From: a virus
Length of the DNA stretch: 27,331 bases
Strand: one strand, 5' to 3'
IMG/VR virus record: IMGVR_UViG_3300045930_000172
Location: 1 to 27,331 of that record
Shown: positions 20,473 through 27,331 of the stretch, one piece after another
How the letters are laid out: the number at the start of each line of letters is the position of its first letter
Numbering within the stretch: position 1 is the stretch's first letter
Program-made: the position numbers and the translations under genes
The notes under the pieces: model-generated
What the model saw: only the letters and a program-made list of their open reading frames with translations
What the model was told of the DNA's origin: nothing
Databases searched by the model: none

Positions 20473-21079
20473 GGCGGCGCTCGTCCTCAGAGTGCTTTAG
20501 GCCTTCCCATTCATCATCGCTGAGTTTCGCCACCGCCTTAGTGGCGTGGTCCATCGGTGTTTGTTGTTTGCGAAAGCCAGCCTCGATGGCTGCAGCGTTG
20601 GCTGACAGTTTGCCAGCACGAACCTTGGTTGCCAGTTCGTCATGCCCGTCGCGGTCGAGGCGGGCGAGGATGTAATCGCGCGTGGTGCCCCCGGCTGAAA
20701 TCAACTTGGTATTACCAACTTGATCCTTTGCCTGCTCTGACTTGCGATCACCACCATGCTGGCCCAGCACATCACCGAGAAGCCGCTTGTCGTCCAGCTC
20801 CTCCATGATCAGCTTGGCGCTGACGGCAGGAATGCCGAGGCCATCCGGCTCGGGATATTGCAGGTAATCTTCCCAGCTTCTGAACGGCCGCCCTTTTTTG
20901 TCGGTGAGCTGCTTCCAACGCTCGAACTTTTTGAACTCGATCAGGCCATACTTGAGCCGAGCGACTTCAGAATCAGTGCGACGTTTGCCTTCACACAGAG
21001 TGCCATGTGCATACTTGCACCACGGCGGTGAGCCGACTGGAGCGCGGGGGTCACCGATGTCGATGAAGGCTGACGGCAT
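20462..21079 (-). CDS. Phage replication-region protein, putative DNA-binding
   Basis: 205 aa, ATG 21079, three bases after the helicase stop. The C-terminal half has the recognisable phage segment 'GQHGGDRKSEQAKDQVGNTKL ... TTRDYILARLDRDGHDELATKVRAGKLSANAAAIEAGFRK'. It is a basic loop followed by helices like those of ParB-type or terminase-type DNA-binding domains. The first half has 'WCKYAHGTLCEGKRRTDSEVARLKYGLIEFKKFERWKQL'. I know the pattern from other phages but not a proven function. It is placed among replication genes. Confidence 0.6.
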   Translation of the reverse strand: MPSAFIDIGDPRAPVGSPPWCKYAHGTLCEGKRRTDSEVARLKYGLIEFKKFERWKQLTDKKGRPFRSWEDYLQYPEPDGLGIPAVSAKLIMEELDDKRLLGDVLGQHGGDRKSEQAKDQVGNTKLISAGGTTRDYILARLDRDGHDELATKVRAGKLSANAAAIEAGFRKQQTPMDHATKAVAKLSDDEWEGLKHSEDERRHVA

Positions 21080-21082
21080 TGT

Positions 21083-23023
21083 TCAAAGCCACTGATGGCG
21101 GCTGTCATAAACAGCCTGCAGCTGTTGCTCGGTCAAATCCTCCACGCGCTTGCCAAAAATTCTGTAGATCCGACGACCACGTTCCTTGATCATGTCTGAG
21201 GCTGCAGGATCATCGCGCCTGTAGCCGGTGCGTTTGCAGCTTTCGATGACAGTGCGCAGCCTGGCTTCACGTTGGCTCGGCGTCATGATCGGCTCAGCCT
21301 CGGCCTGCTGTTGCTGGGCCTGTGGCCGAATTTTTTGCGCATTCATTGCATCAAAAAATCTTTTCGCAGGTTCAACTCCAATCGCGCCGAACAGACCAGC
21401 ATCACGCAGTGCTGCATCAATGTTATTGTGGTCGGTGTCCTCGACTGGAGGACTGTCGAACGTATGTGTTGATGCGTTCGTGATGCCCGACTCGATTGGT
21501 CGCGTGCGCGTTCCCTGACCGCCGCCGCCAGCTGGTGATTGGCGGATTTGGTCATCCACGAACGGCGCCTGGTTCGCGCGGATTTCCTCCATGATGTCGA
21601 TGAAAAACTGATCACGCGGTGCAAAGATCGTTGCGAACTGTTGCTCCCAAGGGAGGCCATGGCGATCAAAGCGCGAGACGCGATGCAGCATCTGCTCGAT
21701 CCATTCGCGCGATCGAATGTGGGTCAAGCAGCACAGAACATCGGCAGGCGGACAATCCATCCCGATGTAGGCCATGCCCACCGTGACCAGTGCATTCAGG
21801 TGCGGCCGTCTGACGCGCCGAAACCGCTCAATCGCAAATCGTGCTGCGTCATCATCCTCGCTTGTTGCAATGTCCACGCCCTTGACGCCGCGCTGGATCA
21901 ACAGCCGCAAGGCCTTCTGTGCTGATGCGATGGACGGACAGACGACCAGGAATTGTGAACGCTGGTTGACCTGCCGCCTGGCTTCCCAGTAGTCACAGGC
22001 CTCGGTTAAAAGTGCTTCAAAAAATTCAGTGTTAAGCGCACTCATCAGGCCTTTGGCTGTCTCGTACTCTGATGCACCTGCAAAGGTCTTGATTGCTCCC
22101 TGATCAACCACATCGCCAGTCAGACTGTCCTCGATTTCCCACTTTGCCTTGGCATCACGCAGCTCGAAAAAAATCTGGATCAGCTGATGATCGCGCGTAG
22201 CATCGGCAAGCGTGTATCGGACAAAGCGTTGTGTGCTGCTGTCGGACAAATCAACGAAGCAACGCATGTCCTTGTCTGGCGGCAGATATTGCAGCAAGGC
22301 AATGCGCTCGTCGTCATTGCGGCTCAAGCAGCCGCTGACCATGACGACGATTGCTGCCCGTTCAATCAGCGGCTTCAGCGCCTCATGAGTTTGGCTGTTG
22401 AGTGCTACGCACTGAATTTCGTCCAGCAGCAAGATCATTCGCTTGCGGTTGAACACATCAACGTGCGGATTGAGTTTGTATCCGGTGGCCCGGATCAAGG
22501 CCTGGTAGCTGGTGCAATAGCCGACCTTGTCGCGAATCGGATCAGCCTCATTGGTGGCCGACCTAATCTCCATGGTGTGGCCCAACACATTTCGGAGCCA
22601 CGGAGCTGTGAAGTTGCCTTCAGCCTGCAGCCTCAAATTGTCGCGCGGAACAACCCAGCACAGCCCATCGGCGCGATAGGGTATCAGTTCATGAGCTGCA
22701 ATCGGTGGGTAGATGCTTTTGCCGCCGCCGCACACGATGGATGCCAGAACCGTGCGCAGCGATGTACCAACTTTCAACTCGCGGCAGATGTCCTGAAATT
22801 GCTTTTGGTGGCTCAGCAGCATTGATGTGCCTTTTTTTAGATTGCACTCGATACAAGCGAGACGGCCGTTCTCATCGACCGTAGGTCCTGCTCGCGAAAA
22901 CGGCTGCGCATGGTCGGCATGGAAAGCAGCAGCACTGACTGGTTTGTCGCAATACTCACAAAGCCCATCGGCCCGCAGATAGATTTCCGTTCGTTGTCGT
23001 TTTGAAAAAAATCGCGGCATCAC
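21083..23023 (-). CDS. HNH nuclease fused to SF2 helicase
   Basis: 646 aa. Either GTG 23023 (GTGA overlap) or ATG 23020 (TGATG overlap) starts it just at the stop of the VRR-NUC gene. Residues about 10-65 are an HNH module: 'CEYC' (22-25), 'HADHAQPFSRAG' (D37-H38), Asn52 and 'CIECN' (57-61). Residues about 75-460 are an SF2 helicase: motif I 'CGGGKS' (98-103), motif II 'DEIQ' (201-204), motif III-like 'MVSGC', motif V 'VTVGMAYIGMD' and motif VI 'HRVSRFDRHG' (447-456). The C-terminus has a Gln-rich linker and a basic helical region. It may unwind and cut DNA during phage replication or recombination. The HNH domain seems intact, so both activities are plausible. Confidence 0.85.
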   Translation of the reverse strand: MMPRFFSKRQRTEIYLRADGLCEYCDKPVSAAAFHADHAQPFSRAGPTVDENGRLACIECNLKKGTSMLLSHQKQFQDICRELKVGTSLRTVLASIVCGGGKSIYPPIAAHELIPYRADGLCWVVPRDNLRLQAEGNFTAPWLRNVLGHTMEIRSATNEADPIRDKVGYCTSYQALIRATGYKLNPHVDVFNRKRMILLLDEIQCVALNSQTHEALKPLIERAAIVVMVSGCLSRNDDERIALLQYLPPDKDMRCFVDLSDSSTQRFVRYTLADATRDHQLIQIFFELRDAKAKWEIEDSLTGDVVDQGAIKTFAGASEYETAKGLMSALNTEFFEALLTEACDYWEARRQVNQRSQFLVVCPSIASAQKALRLLIQRGVKGVDIATSEDDDAARFAIERFRRVRRPHLNALVTVGMAYIGMDCPPADVLCCLTHIRSREWIEQMLHRVSRFDRHGLPWEQQFATIFAPRDQFFIDIMEEIRANQAPFVDDQIRQSPAGGGGQGTRTRPIESGITNASTHTFDSPPVEDTDHNNIDAALRDAGLFGAIGVEPAKRFFDAMNAQKIRPQAQQQQAEAEPIMTPSQREARLRTVIESCKRTGYRRDDPAASDMIKERGRRIYRIFGKRVEDLTEQQLQAVYDSRHQWL

Positions 23024-23463
23024 TGCACGCTGACCTTGCTCTGCAGGATGCCGAGCTGCTTCAGCCAGTCGGCCGCAACGCGCACGTTGTCAGTGACCAG
23101 GTAGGGGAAGCCGCAGGCCTGCAGGTGGTTGCCGACATCAATCTGAGCTGGCGTTCGCCCGCGCCCTTTGCGCTTCAGCTCCAGCCAGGCGATGCCGCGA
23201 TTGGGTCCGGTGAACACCAGGTCGGGATAACCTGGCACAGCTCCAGCTCTGCTCAGCCTGCTGCCTGATGGGGAGATCCGACGCCCATCGCGGATGATGT
23301 GCTCGCGCTGCTCACCAGCTGGCCAATGCGCAACGCGCCAGCCTGGCATCATCCAGCGGCGCGCTATGTCAACTAGCCAGCACTGGGTTTCAAATTCGAG
23401 TGGGGCTGGAGGCTCCACACCGAGTTGTCGGCGGCCTTTGAACAGCGACAGTTGCCGCGACAT
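23020..23463 (-). CDS. VRR-NUC domain nuclease
   Basis: 147 aa, ATG 23463 with GAGG at good spacing. The PD-(D/E)XK-type VRR-NUC core is complete: Glu24 ('LEFETQ'), Asp81 ('PGYPDLVF'), Glu95-x-Lys97 ('WLELKRK') and Gln107 ('RTPAQIDVGNHLQACGFPYLV'). Stand-alone VRR-NUC proteins in phages are thought to be structure-specific nucleases that resolve branched DNA, a job otherwise done by RusA-type enzymes. Its stop overlaps the helicase start, so the two are made together. Confidence 0.88.
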   Translation of the reverse strand: MSRQLSLFKGRRQLGVEPPAPLEFETQCWLVDIARRWMMPGWRVAHWPAGEQREHIIRDGRRISPSGSRLSRAGAVPGYPDLVFTGPNRGIAWLELKRKGRGRTPAQIDVGNHLQACGFPYLVTDNVRVAADWLKQLGILQSKVSVQ

Positions 23464-23469
23464 GAAACC

Positions 23470-23706
23470 TCACGCCGATTGGCGCTCATGTTCACCAGTG
23501 GAGTGGAAGCCGAACAGGCGGATCGGCGCGTAGTAGCCGCGCTTCTCCAGCTCAGCCTTGAATGTGAAGTAATGCCTGGTCGGAAAGTAACCGTGCTTTC
23601 GCCATGCCGTGACGTTGCTCCCATCAAGGCCAACGAGCGCGGCCGCGTTCGTTGGGCCGCCGAGAGCAAGCAGCACGTCATCGAATGTCCAGAGTGGCAT
23701 CAGCAT
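23470..23706 (-). CDS. Cro/YdaS-like (carph-isopro type) DNA-binding protein
   Basis: 78 aa from ATG 23706; TTG 23712 and ATG 23700 are also in frame, and none has a clear ribosome binding site. 'FDDVLLALGGPTNAAALVGLDGSNVTAWRKHGYFPTRHYFTFKAELEKRG' is a short helix-turn-helix in which 'GG-x-x-x-A-A', 'V-x-x-W-R-x-x-G-x-x-P' are the family landmarks. It is the first leftward gene beside the operator-like repeats at 23793-23828, and so is the natural candidate to bind them. Confidence 0.7.
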   Translation of the reverse strand: MLMPLWTFDDVLLALGGPTNAAALVGLDGSNVTAWRKHGYFPTRHYFTFKAELEKRGYYAPIRLFGFHSTGEHERQSA

Positions 23707-23737
23707 TTTCAAAACAGAACTTGATCAATCTATCCTC

Positions 23738-23743
23738 TGTCAA
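23738..23743 (-). promoter_or_regulatory. Isolated -35-like box before the Cro-like gene
   Basis: A perfect TTGACA is present on the minus strand at 23743-23738. At 17 bases the expected -10 would be GTTCTG, which is poor, so this is only a weak hint of a leftward promoter. Confidence 0.2.
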
Positions 23744-23792
23744 ATGTTCCGCACATTTTTCATGAGCGTGCAGGGTGTGTGCAGGGTCTAAG

Positions 23793-23828
23793 TTTGGTCA
23801 CACCAAATTGGTGACACCAAATTGGTGA
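23793..23828. promoter_or_regulatory. Tandem operator-like palindromes
   Basis: The 14-base unit CACCAAATTGGTGA occurs twice without a gap (23801-23814 and 23815-23828). Each unit contains the 13-base palindrome CACCAA-A-TTGGTG. A partial third half-site TTTGGTCA (23793-23800) precedes them and makes TTTGGT-CAC-ACCAAA with the first unit. Phase-repeated symmetric sites between divergent genes are typical phage repressor operators. Confidence 0.75.
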
Positions 23829-23867
23829 TCAAAAGAAAGGAAATTAAATCGCGCTTGAACTTTTTTC

Positions 23868-23896
23868 TTGACTCTGATCGCTGATAAATTTTTTAT
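23868..23896 (+). promoter_or_regulatory. Candidate rightward early promoter
   Basis: TTGACT (23868-23873), a 17-base spacer and TTTTAT (23891-23896) in an AT-rich stretch, 40 bases downstream of the operator repeats. The -35 is good and the -10 moderate. It would drive the exonuclease-ERF operon through a leader of about 215 bases. Confidence 0.4.
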
Positions 23897-23944
23897 GCAT
23901 CACACGCTGCGATGTTGAAGTGATTGAGTGCCGCAGCGTCCTAC

Positions 23945-24104
23945 CGAGTGATCGCAGTCTGGTGCCGTCACTCGATCAAGCTGGCAAGTCTGGTTGCCAG
24001 CTGCACGCGACGAAGCTGGCAGGTGCTGGCCGCCAGCGACACAGACGGACCCGAAGCGAAGTCAACACTGAGCGCGAACGTGCTGCATGCACACTCCTGC
24101 ATGC
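23945..24104 (+). promoter_or_regulatory. Chain of RNA hairpins in the leader of the recombination operon
   Basis: Four stems lie in series: CGAGTGA/TCACTCG (23945-23974), AGCTGGCAA/TTGCCAGCT (23979-24002, six-base loop), GCTGG/CCAGC (24025-24037, alternative partner at 24015-24020) and GCATGCA/TGCATGC (24085-24104). The last is followed by GGTGGGGAATTTTTT and the exonuclease ATG. The word AAGCTGGCA recurs before the second and third stems. No convincing gene fills 23707-24119; two open frames here lack ribosome binding sites. The structure suggests an attenuator or cis-acting antitermination RNA. Confidence 0.5.
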
Positions 24105-24119
24105 GGTGGGGAATTTTTT

Positions 24120-24920
24120 ATGCTCACAGACGAGCAGCTGGAGTTCAAAGTCGGCAAGGTCAGCGGCTCCATGATGGGGCCGCTGATGAACGCAGTCAGC
24201 GAAGCTGCCCTGGTTCGCATGTGGGAAATCGCGGTCGGCCTGCGCGAACCTGACCCGCCGAACTGGGCCATGACGGTCGGCTCCCTGATGGAAAAGCCGA
24301 TGCTGGATCAGCGCGAGAAGGTCACCGGCCAGCTCATCACTCGGCGCGGCGACCAGGTTGATCACCCCAAGCATCACGGCGTGATGGTGACGCTCGATGG
24401 CTACCGCGAAGCCGACGATGCAGTGGTCGAAAACAAATTCCATGGCTGTCATCGCCCCTACCAGGACGTGATCGCCTGGGCGGCGCCGCAGGCCACGCTG
24501 GCTGCACTGTGCACTGGAGCCACCAAGGCCGTGGTGATCACCGGCCAGGGCACCGCTGACCCAATCGAAACCGAAATCCAGATCACCGATGAATACAGCG
24601 GCGTCGTGATTGAACGCGCGCTCTGGATGCTGGACCACATCAGGCGTTTCGTGCCGCCGTTCCCGCTGCCACCAGCTCCACCGCCACCAGAGAAATGGCG
24701 CACCGCCGACATCGTTGCTGAGCCGTGCAACTGGGGCCAGCAGCTCCTGAGCCACCTGGAAACCTACGGCAGCCTGGCCGAGGCCGCGCAGCAGTATGAG
24801 CTGGCGGGCAAGGCGGCGCGTGAGCTGGTGCCGGATGACGTCGGCACCTGTCTGGCTGGTGCCTGGCAGCTCAAGCGCAATCGCAAGGGTGTCCTGTCCA
24901 TCACGAGGAGCCGCCAATGA
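24120..24920 (+). CDS. YqaJ / lambda-exonuclease-type recombinase nuclease
   Basis: 266 aa from ATG 24120, with GGGGA about eight bases upstream; an ATG at 24087 is in frame but lies inside a hairpin. Landmarks are 'KVSGSMMGPLM' (about 13-23), 'TVGSLMEKPMLD' (Glu58), 'GVMVTLDGYREADDAVVENKFHG' (Asp93 and Glu104-x-Lys106, the metal-binding core) and 'AAPQATLAAL' with Gln. The protein would be a 5'-3' exonuclease making single strands for the ERF annealing protein encoded next. A Pro-rich stretch at about 180-195 precedes a helical end. The stop overlaps the next start (ATGA). Confidence 0.82.
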   Translation: MLTDEQLEFKVGKVSGSMMGPLMNAVSEAALVRMWEIAVGLREPDPPNWAMTVGSLMEKPMLDQREKVTGQLITRRGDQVDHPKHHGVMVTLDGYREADDAVVENKFHGCHRPYQDVIAWAAPQATLAALCTGATKAVVITGQGTADPIETEIQITDEYSGVVIERALWMLDHIRRFVPPFPLPPAPPPPEKWRTADIVAEPCNWGQQLLSHLETYGSLAEAAQQYELAGKAARELVPDDVGTCLAGAWQLKRNRKGVLSITRSRQ

Positions 24921-25777
24921 ACACCGCTGTCGCCAGGCCTGCTGCTGGCTCGCCTGCTGAGCTGCTGACCATGATCGAGCGTGCTGCTCGCGATCCGCAG
25001 GTTGACCTGGAGAAGATGCAGCGCCTGCTCGACATGCACGAAGTCATGGTGAACCGCGAAGGCGAGCGCGAAATGAATGCCGCGCTGGTGGCAGCAAGCC
25101 AGGACATGCAGCCCATCGTGGCCGATGCCACCAATCCGCAGACCAGGAGCAAGTACGCCACCTTCGCCGCGCTGGATCGACAGGCGAAGCCGATCTACAC
25201 GCAGCACGGCCTGGCGCTCAGCTTCAACACTGAGCCGACCAGCACGCCCGATACGATCCGCGTCATCTGCTACCTGCACCACACCTCTGGCTCCACGCGC
25301 CGCTATCAGACACCCGACCTGCCGGTCGAAACCACCGGCCTGGCTGGCAAGTCGATGATGACGCGCATGCATGCCACCGGCAGTGCCATGACCTACGGCA
25401 AGCGTTATCTGCTGTTGCTGATCTTCAACCTGGCTGTCGATGATGATGATGACGGCAACGCTGCTGGCGGCCGCCGTCATGTGGTCGCGCCGATCAACAC
25501 TGCAGCTGGCCGCGCCATGAATGAGCCAATCGACCAGGGGCCAGCCGTGGCACCTGCAGAGCCGCACGCGCTCACCATGGAGCAGGGCAGCACCTGGTCT
25601 GATTTTGTTGGGCCGCTCACCCAGCACGTCATGCGCTGCGAATCCGCTGTCGAACTCGGTGAGTGGCTGAGGCTGAACGAGGCCATGCTGCTGAAGCTGA
25701 AGGAAATGAAGCCAGCTCTGCACAAGGTTTTCGAGGCCAACGTCGAGGCCAAGCGCAAGGAGTTCAGCGCGAAATGA
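24917..25777 (+). CDS. erf: ERF-family single-strand annealing protein
   Basis: 286 aa, ATG 24917. The ERF core covers about 40-180: 'MNAALVAASQDMQPIVADATNPQTRSKYATFAALDRQAKPIYTQHGLALSFN', then 'HTSGSTRRYQTPDLPVE' and the diagnostic 'TGSAMTYGKRYLLLLIFNLA' (154-173) followed by five Asp. ERF proteins anneal complementary single strands in phage recombination and pair with exonucleases like the one upstream. The C-terminal 110 residues hold a Pro/Ala linker and a helical part ('ESAVELGEWLRLNEAMLLKLKEMKPAL'). Confidence 0.9.
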   Translation: MNTAVARPAAGSPAELLTMIERAARDPQVDLEKMQRLLDMHEVMVNREGEREMNAALVAASQDMQPIVADATNPQTRSKYATFAALDRQAKPIYTQHGLALSFNTEPTSTPDTIRVICYLHHTSGSTRRYQTPDLPVETTGLAGKSMMTRMHATGSAMTYGKRYLLLLIFNLAVDDDDDGNAAGGRRHVVAPINTAAGRAMNEPIDQGPAVAPAEPHALTMEQGSTWSDFVGPLTQHVMRCESAVELGEWLRLNEAMLLKLKEMKPALHKVFEANVEAKRKEFSAK

Positions 25778-26190
25778 TGTGGACGTGCACGCCAACCGGG
25801 CTTGCGCCATTCGACCAGGCTGCAGTGGATTTCATGCGCCACTGTGATGGTGAGCCATTTGAGCTGAAGCACCTGCACAGCCGCGACATGCGCCTGCACA
25901 ACGGCTGCTTCGGCGTGCTGCACGAACTCAGCAAGGCCCTGGGCACACCGATGGACCTGGTGCGCGCTGAGCTGCTGTTCCAGACAGGAAAATTCCAGAT
26001 GATCGGTGAGCTGTTCGGCCGCTCTGTGATCGCGGTCGATTCCATGTCTCGCAGCGCGATGAGCGACAAGGAGCTGCGCGCCTGGTGGGCGGAAGCCGAA
26101 CAGATCATTCGCAAAAGCATGCTGCCACGAATTTCAGATGCCTCTGAGCGGCAACGCTTGGAGGAGCTGCTGCTGCTGGTGCCCGCATGA
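25774..26190 (+). CDS. DUF1367-like phage protein
   Basis: 138 aa from ATG 25774, overlapping the ERF stop (ATGA); ATG 25777 is the next codon. 'FELKHLHSRDMRLHNGCFGVLHELSKAL', 'ELLFQTGKFQMIGELFGRSVIAVDSMSRSAMSDKELRAWWAEAEQIIRKSMLP' resembles DUF1367 proteins, which have an R-N-x-x-x-H-x-x-F start, a middle beta part ending in S-x-S-x-x-M-x-x-x-E-x and a final helix. Such genes sit beside recombination genes in many phages and take part in DNA recombination or Nin-type functions; this is known only loosely. Confidence 0.55.
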   Translation: MMWTCTPTGLAPFDQAAVDFMRHCDGEPFELKHLHSRDMRLHNGCFGVLHELSKALGTPMDLVRAELLFQTGKFQMIGELFGRSVIAVDSMSRSAMSDKELRAWWAEAEQIIRKSMLPRISDASERQRLEELLLLVPA

Positions 26191-26360
26191 CCCGCATCCC
26201 GCGTACATCGCGCGCACCTCAGTGGCCAACGGCCCGCCGTTCTCGGTCACAGCTGGTGCTGCAGCCAGACACTGCAGCACTGGTGCCCACACCGAGGCGG
26301 CGGGCTGGCGGCCAATCATTTCAAACCAGGGAGGACCCATGCGCGCATCCGTCGAAGTGA
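26187..26360 (+). CDS. Possible small basic protein
   Basis: 57 aa: ATG 26187 overlaps the stop of the DUF1367-like gene (ATGA), and its end overlaps the next gene by 22 bases. It is rich in Arg, Pro, Gln and Ser ('RIPRTSRAPQWPTARRSRSQ') with no recognisable domain. The overlap pattern matches that of its neighbours, and it fills an otherwise empty 148-base gap. The composition could also be that of non-coding DNA, so confidence is low. Confidence 0.35.
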   Translation: MTRIPRTSRAPQWPTARRSRSQLVLQPDTAALVPTPRRRAGGQSFQTREDPCAHPSK

Positions 26361-26536
26361 GTAGCCGTCAGGAGGCCGAGGCCATCAGGGATGGCCTGGG
26401 CGATCCAGTCACGCGCGCCATCGTGGTGTGCATGGGAGCCATCAAAAGTTTGCCCAGCGAGCGCGCCCGTATGCGCGTTCTGCAATTCCTCCACGACCAC
26501 TTTGATGAGCAGCAGACAGGAGGGGTGACGAAATGA
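26339..26536 (+). CDS. Small helical phage protein, unknown
   Basis: 65 aa from ATG 26339, with GGGAGG four bases upstream, which decides the start. It reads 'EVSSRQEAEAIRDGLGDPVTRAIVVCMGAIKSLPSERARMRVLQFLHDHFDEQQ', two or three helices without a known motif. Its stop overlaps the next start (ATGA), so it belongs to the early operon. It may be a small regulator or partner of the recombination proteins; no direct evidence. Confidence 0.65.
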   Translation: MRASVEVSSRQEAEAIRDGLGDPVTRAIVVCMGAIKSLPSERARMRVLQFLHDHFDEQQTGGVTK

Positions 26537-26928
26537 ACCAGCGCGATGACGAACTGACCACTGACATGAAGCGCCTGGCGCGAAGCATCCGCCCCGTTCC
26601 CATCACCACCAATGGCGGCGAGGCCACTCCACCTCCTCCACCAGGTCAGCAGCCGCTGATCGAGCAGAAGGATCATGACCTGCTGCATCGCAGCCTGGAT
26701 CAGATCGCAAACAACTGGGTGAAGCAGCTGCAGGCAGTGCGCACCAATGCCGAGCAGATCGAGCAGCTGGTGCTGACGCGAGCTGCCAAGGTCAAGGCCG
26801 ACATCACGCAGCTTTACCTGCTGGGCACAGCTGCCGTCAGCGAGGCCGAGCGCAGCGCCAAGGTCTGCAAGACGCTGCAATCCGAACTGGAGCAGCTGGG
26901 CGAGGTGCCGGATGTCACAGCATCATGA
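26533..26928 (+). CDS. Coiled-coil phage protein, unknown
   Basis: 131 aa, ATG 26533. A Pro-rich patch (about residues 33-39) is followed by long helices ('HDLLHRSLDQIANNWVKQLQAVRTNAEQIEQLVLTRAAKVKADITQ', 'AAVSEAERSAKVCKTLQSELEQLG') likely to form a coiled coil. No family is recognised. It overlaps the following gene by 17 bases. Confidence 0.65.
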   Translation: MNQRDDELTTDMKRLARSIRPVPITTNGGEATPPPPPGQQPLIEQKDHDLLHRSLDQIANNWVKQLQAVRTNAEQIEQLVLTRAAKVKADITQLYLLGTAAVSEAERSAKVCKTLQSELEQLGEVPDVTAS

Positions 26929-27154
26929 TTATCCGCTGCACCAGGTCCGTGATCGCGTCGATGATCTGATCAAGGCTGGTGCGACCTGCTTCCAGAAATT
27001 CACTTGCGCCACCTGCCGCACGCGCCAGTCCTGCAAGGAGCCAAACGTGTTCGGCTTCAATGGCAAGTGCGGCCACTGCGGTAGCTTGACCAACCTGGTG
27101 AGCAGCGGCTGCGGCTTCATGGTGATCTACACACGGAGGCCGCTGTGCAGCTGA
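26912..27154 (+). CDS. Small zinc-finger-like protein
   Basis: 80 aa, ATG 26912. The centre holds two Cys pairs, 'FTCATCRTRQSC' and 'NGKCGHCGSLTNL' (about residues 32-60), with 'KEPNVFGFNGK' between them, as in treble-clef or ribbon-like Zn-binding phage proteins. A helix precedes ('VRDRVDDLIKAGATCFQKF'). Function is unknown; nucleic-acid or protein binding is likely. The end overlaps the next start by about 10 bases. Confidence 0.65.
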   Translation: MSQHHDYPLHQVRDRVDDLIKAGATCFQKFTCATCRTRQSCKEPNVFGFNGKCGHCGSLTNLVSSGCGFMVIYTRRPLCS

Positions 27155-27331
27155 AACGACCGAGCAGCGAATATGTTGGCTTCCTCACTGATGGCCTGCC
27201 CCAGGTGCGGAGGATCCGTGACGGTCGGCGCTTGCCACTGCCAATGCGCACCGACCTGTTCAATCACAGCCCGACTGGTCCGAATTGGGGTTACTCAGGA
27301 TCAGGGCCAGCTCAGCTCAGCCTGGCGATCT
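27145..27331 (+). CDS. DUF6166-like protein (partial, cut by right edge)
   Basis: 62 codons visible from GTG 27145, with GGAGG a few bases upstream. The text 'EYVGFLTDGLPQVRRIRDGRRLPLPMRTDLFNHSPTGPNWGYSGSGPAQLSLAI' matches DUF6166: Y-x-G start, a short strand pair, then the diagnostic N-H-S-P-T-G-x-x-W-G-Y-x-G-S-G-P-A-Q-L-x-L-A-I. The function of this family is unknown; it is often found on phages and other mobile DNA. The C-terminus lies outside the window. Confidence 0.75.
   Translation, partial: MQLKRPSSEYVGFLTDGLPQVRRIRDGRRLPLPMRTDLFNHSPTGPNWGYSGSGPAQLSLAI

Noticed and set aside
23920-24253. Two overlapping plus-strand frames starting with GTG 23920 and TTG 23924
   Set aside because: Weak starts without ribosome binding sites, extension into the exonuclease gene in other frames, and the hairpin structure better explains the region.
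23976-25810. Two long minus-strand open frames opposite the exonuclease and ERF genes
   Set aside because: The plus-strand products have clear exonuclease and ERF motifs; the minus frames have none.

Overview
The window looks like about 27 kb of a tailed-phage (or prophage) genome. Nearly every base is coding, start and stop codons overlap repeatedly (ATGA, TGATG and 8-base overlaps), and a full head-assembly module sits beside replication and recombination modules. The host is probably an alphaproteobacterium of the rhizobial group (Bradyrhizobium-like). This is inferred from high GC, a DUF6362-like protein, a small 'RAEQMR...[11 protein letters not shown]' protein and a secreted 'TTFYDARG' repeat peptide, all families I associate with that group. 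The tail sheath and the DUF2635-like protein before it resemble the Mu gp38-gpL pair, so a contractile tail is likely. The head genes are of HK97 type. No integrase, lysis enzyme, tRNA, rRNA or CRISPR array is visible.

Layout. (1) 14469 down to 1, minus strand: a ParB-like protein, a radical SAM enzyme, a 61-aa protein and a glycosyltransferase resembling the TET-associated (TAGT/GREB1-like) family. These run directly into the small and large terminase subunits, HNH nuclease, a possible capsid accessory protein, a fused prohead protease-major capsid protein, a 92-aa protein, portal, collagen-like protein, head-tail connector, neck proteins, a tail terminator candidate, DUF2635-like protein and tail sheath (cut by the left edge). 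(2) 14764-16783, plus strand: a cargo-like cassette with an unknown 148-aa protein, a Rap1a/Tai-type exported protein, an HTH protein, an unknown protein and an HTH protein fused in frame to a secreted repeat peptide. It ends in a strong terminator. (3) 23706 down to 16856, minus strand: Cro/YdaS-like DNA-binding protein, VRR-NUC nuclease, HNH-SF2 helicase fusion, three accessory proteins, RecA-fold ATPase, DUF6362-like protein, degraded GIY-YIG-like protein and a two-helix membrane protein. (4) 24120-27331, plus strand: YqaJ-type exonuclease, ERF recombinase, DUF1367-like protein and several small proteins, ending in a DUF6166-like protein cut by the right edge.

Control regions. The two divergent regions (14470-14763 and 23707-24119) carry palindromes. 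The second has a tandem 14-bp operator-like repeat and a chain of hairpins upstream of the recombination genes. A 107-bp imperfect inverted repeat lies at 18479-18585.

The most interesting candidate system is the ParB-like / radical SAM / small protein / TAGT-like glycosyltransferase cassette, translationally coupled to the terminase. It looks like a DNA hypermodification or packaging-linked modification system, but no base oxidase, methylase or modified-nucleotide synthase is visible in the window. Function is inferred from family resemblance read by eye; no database search was run.
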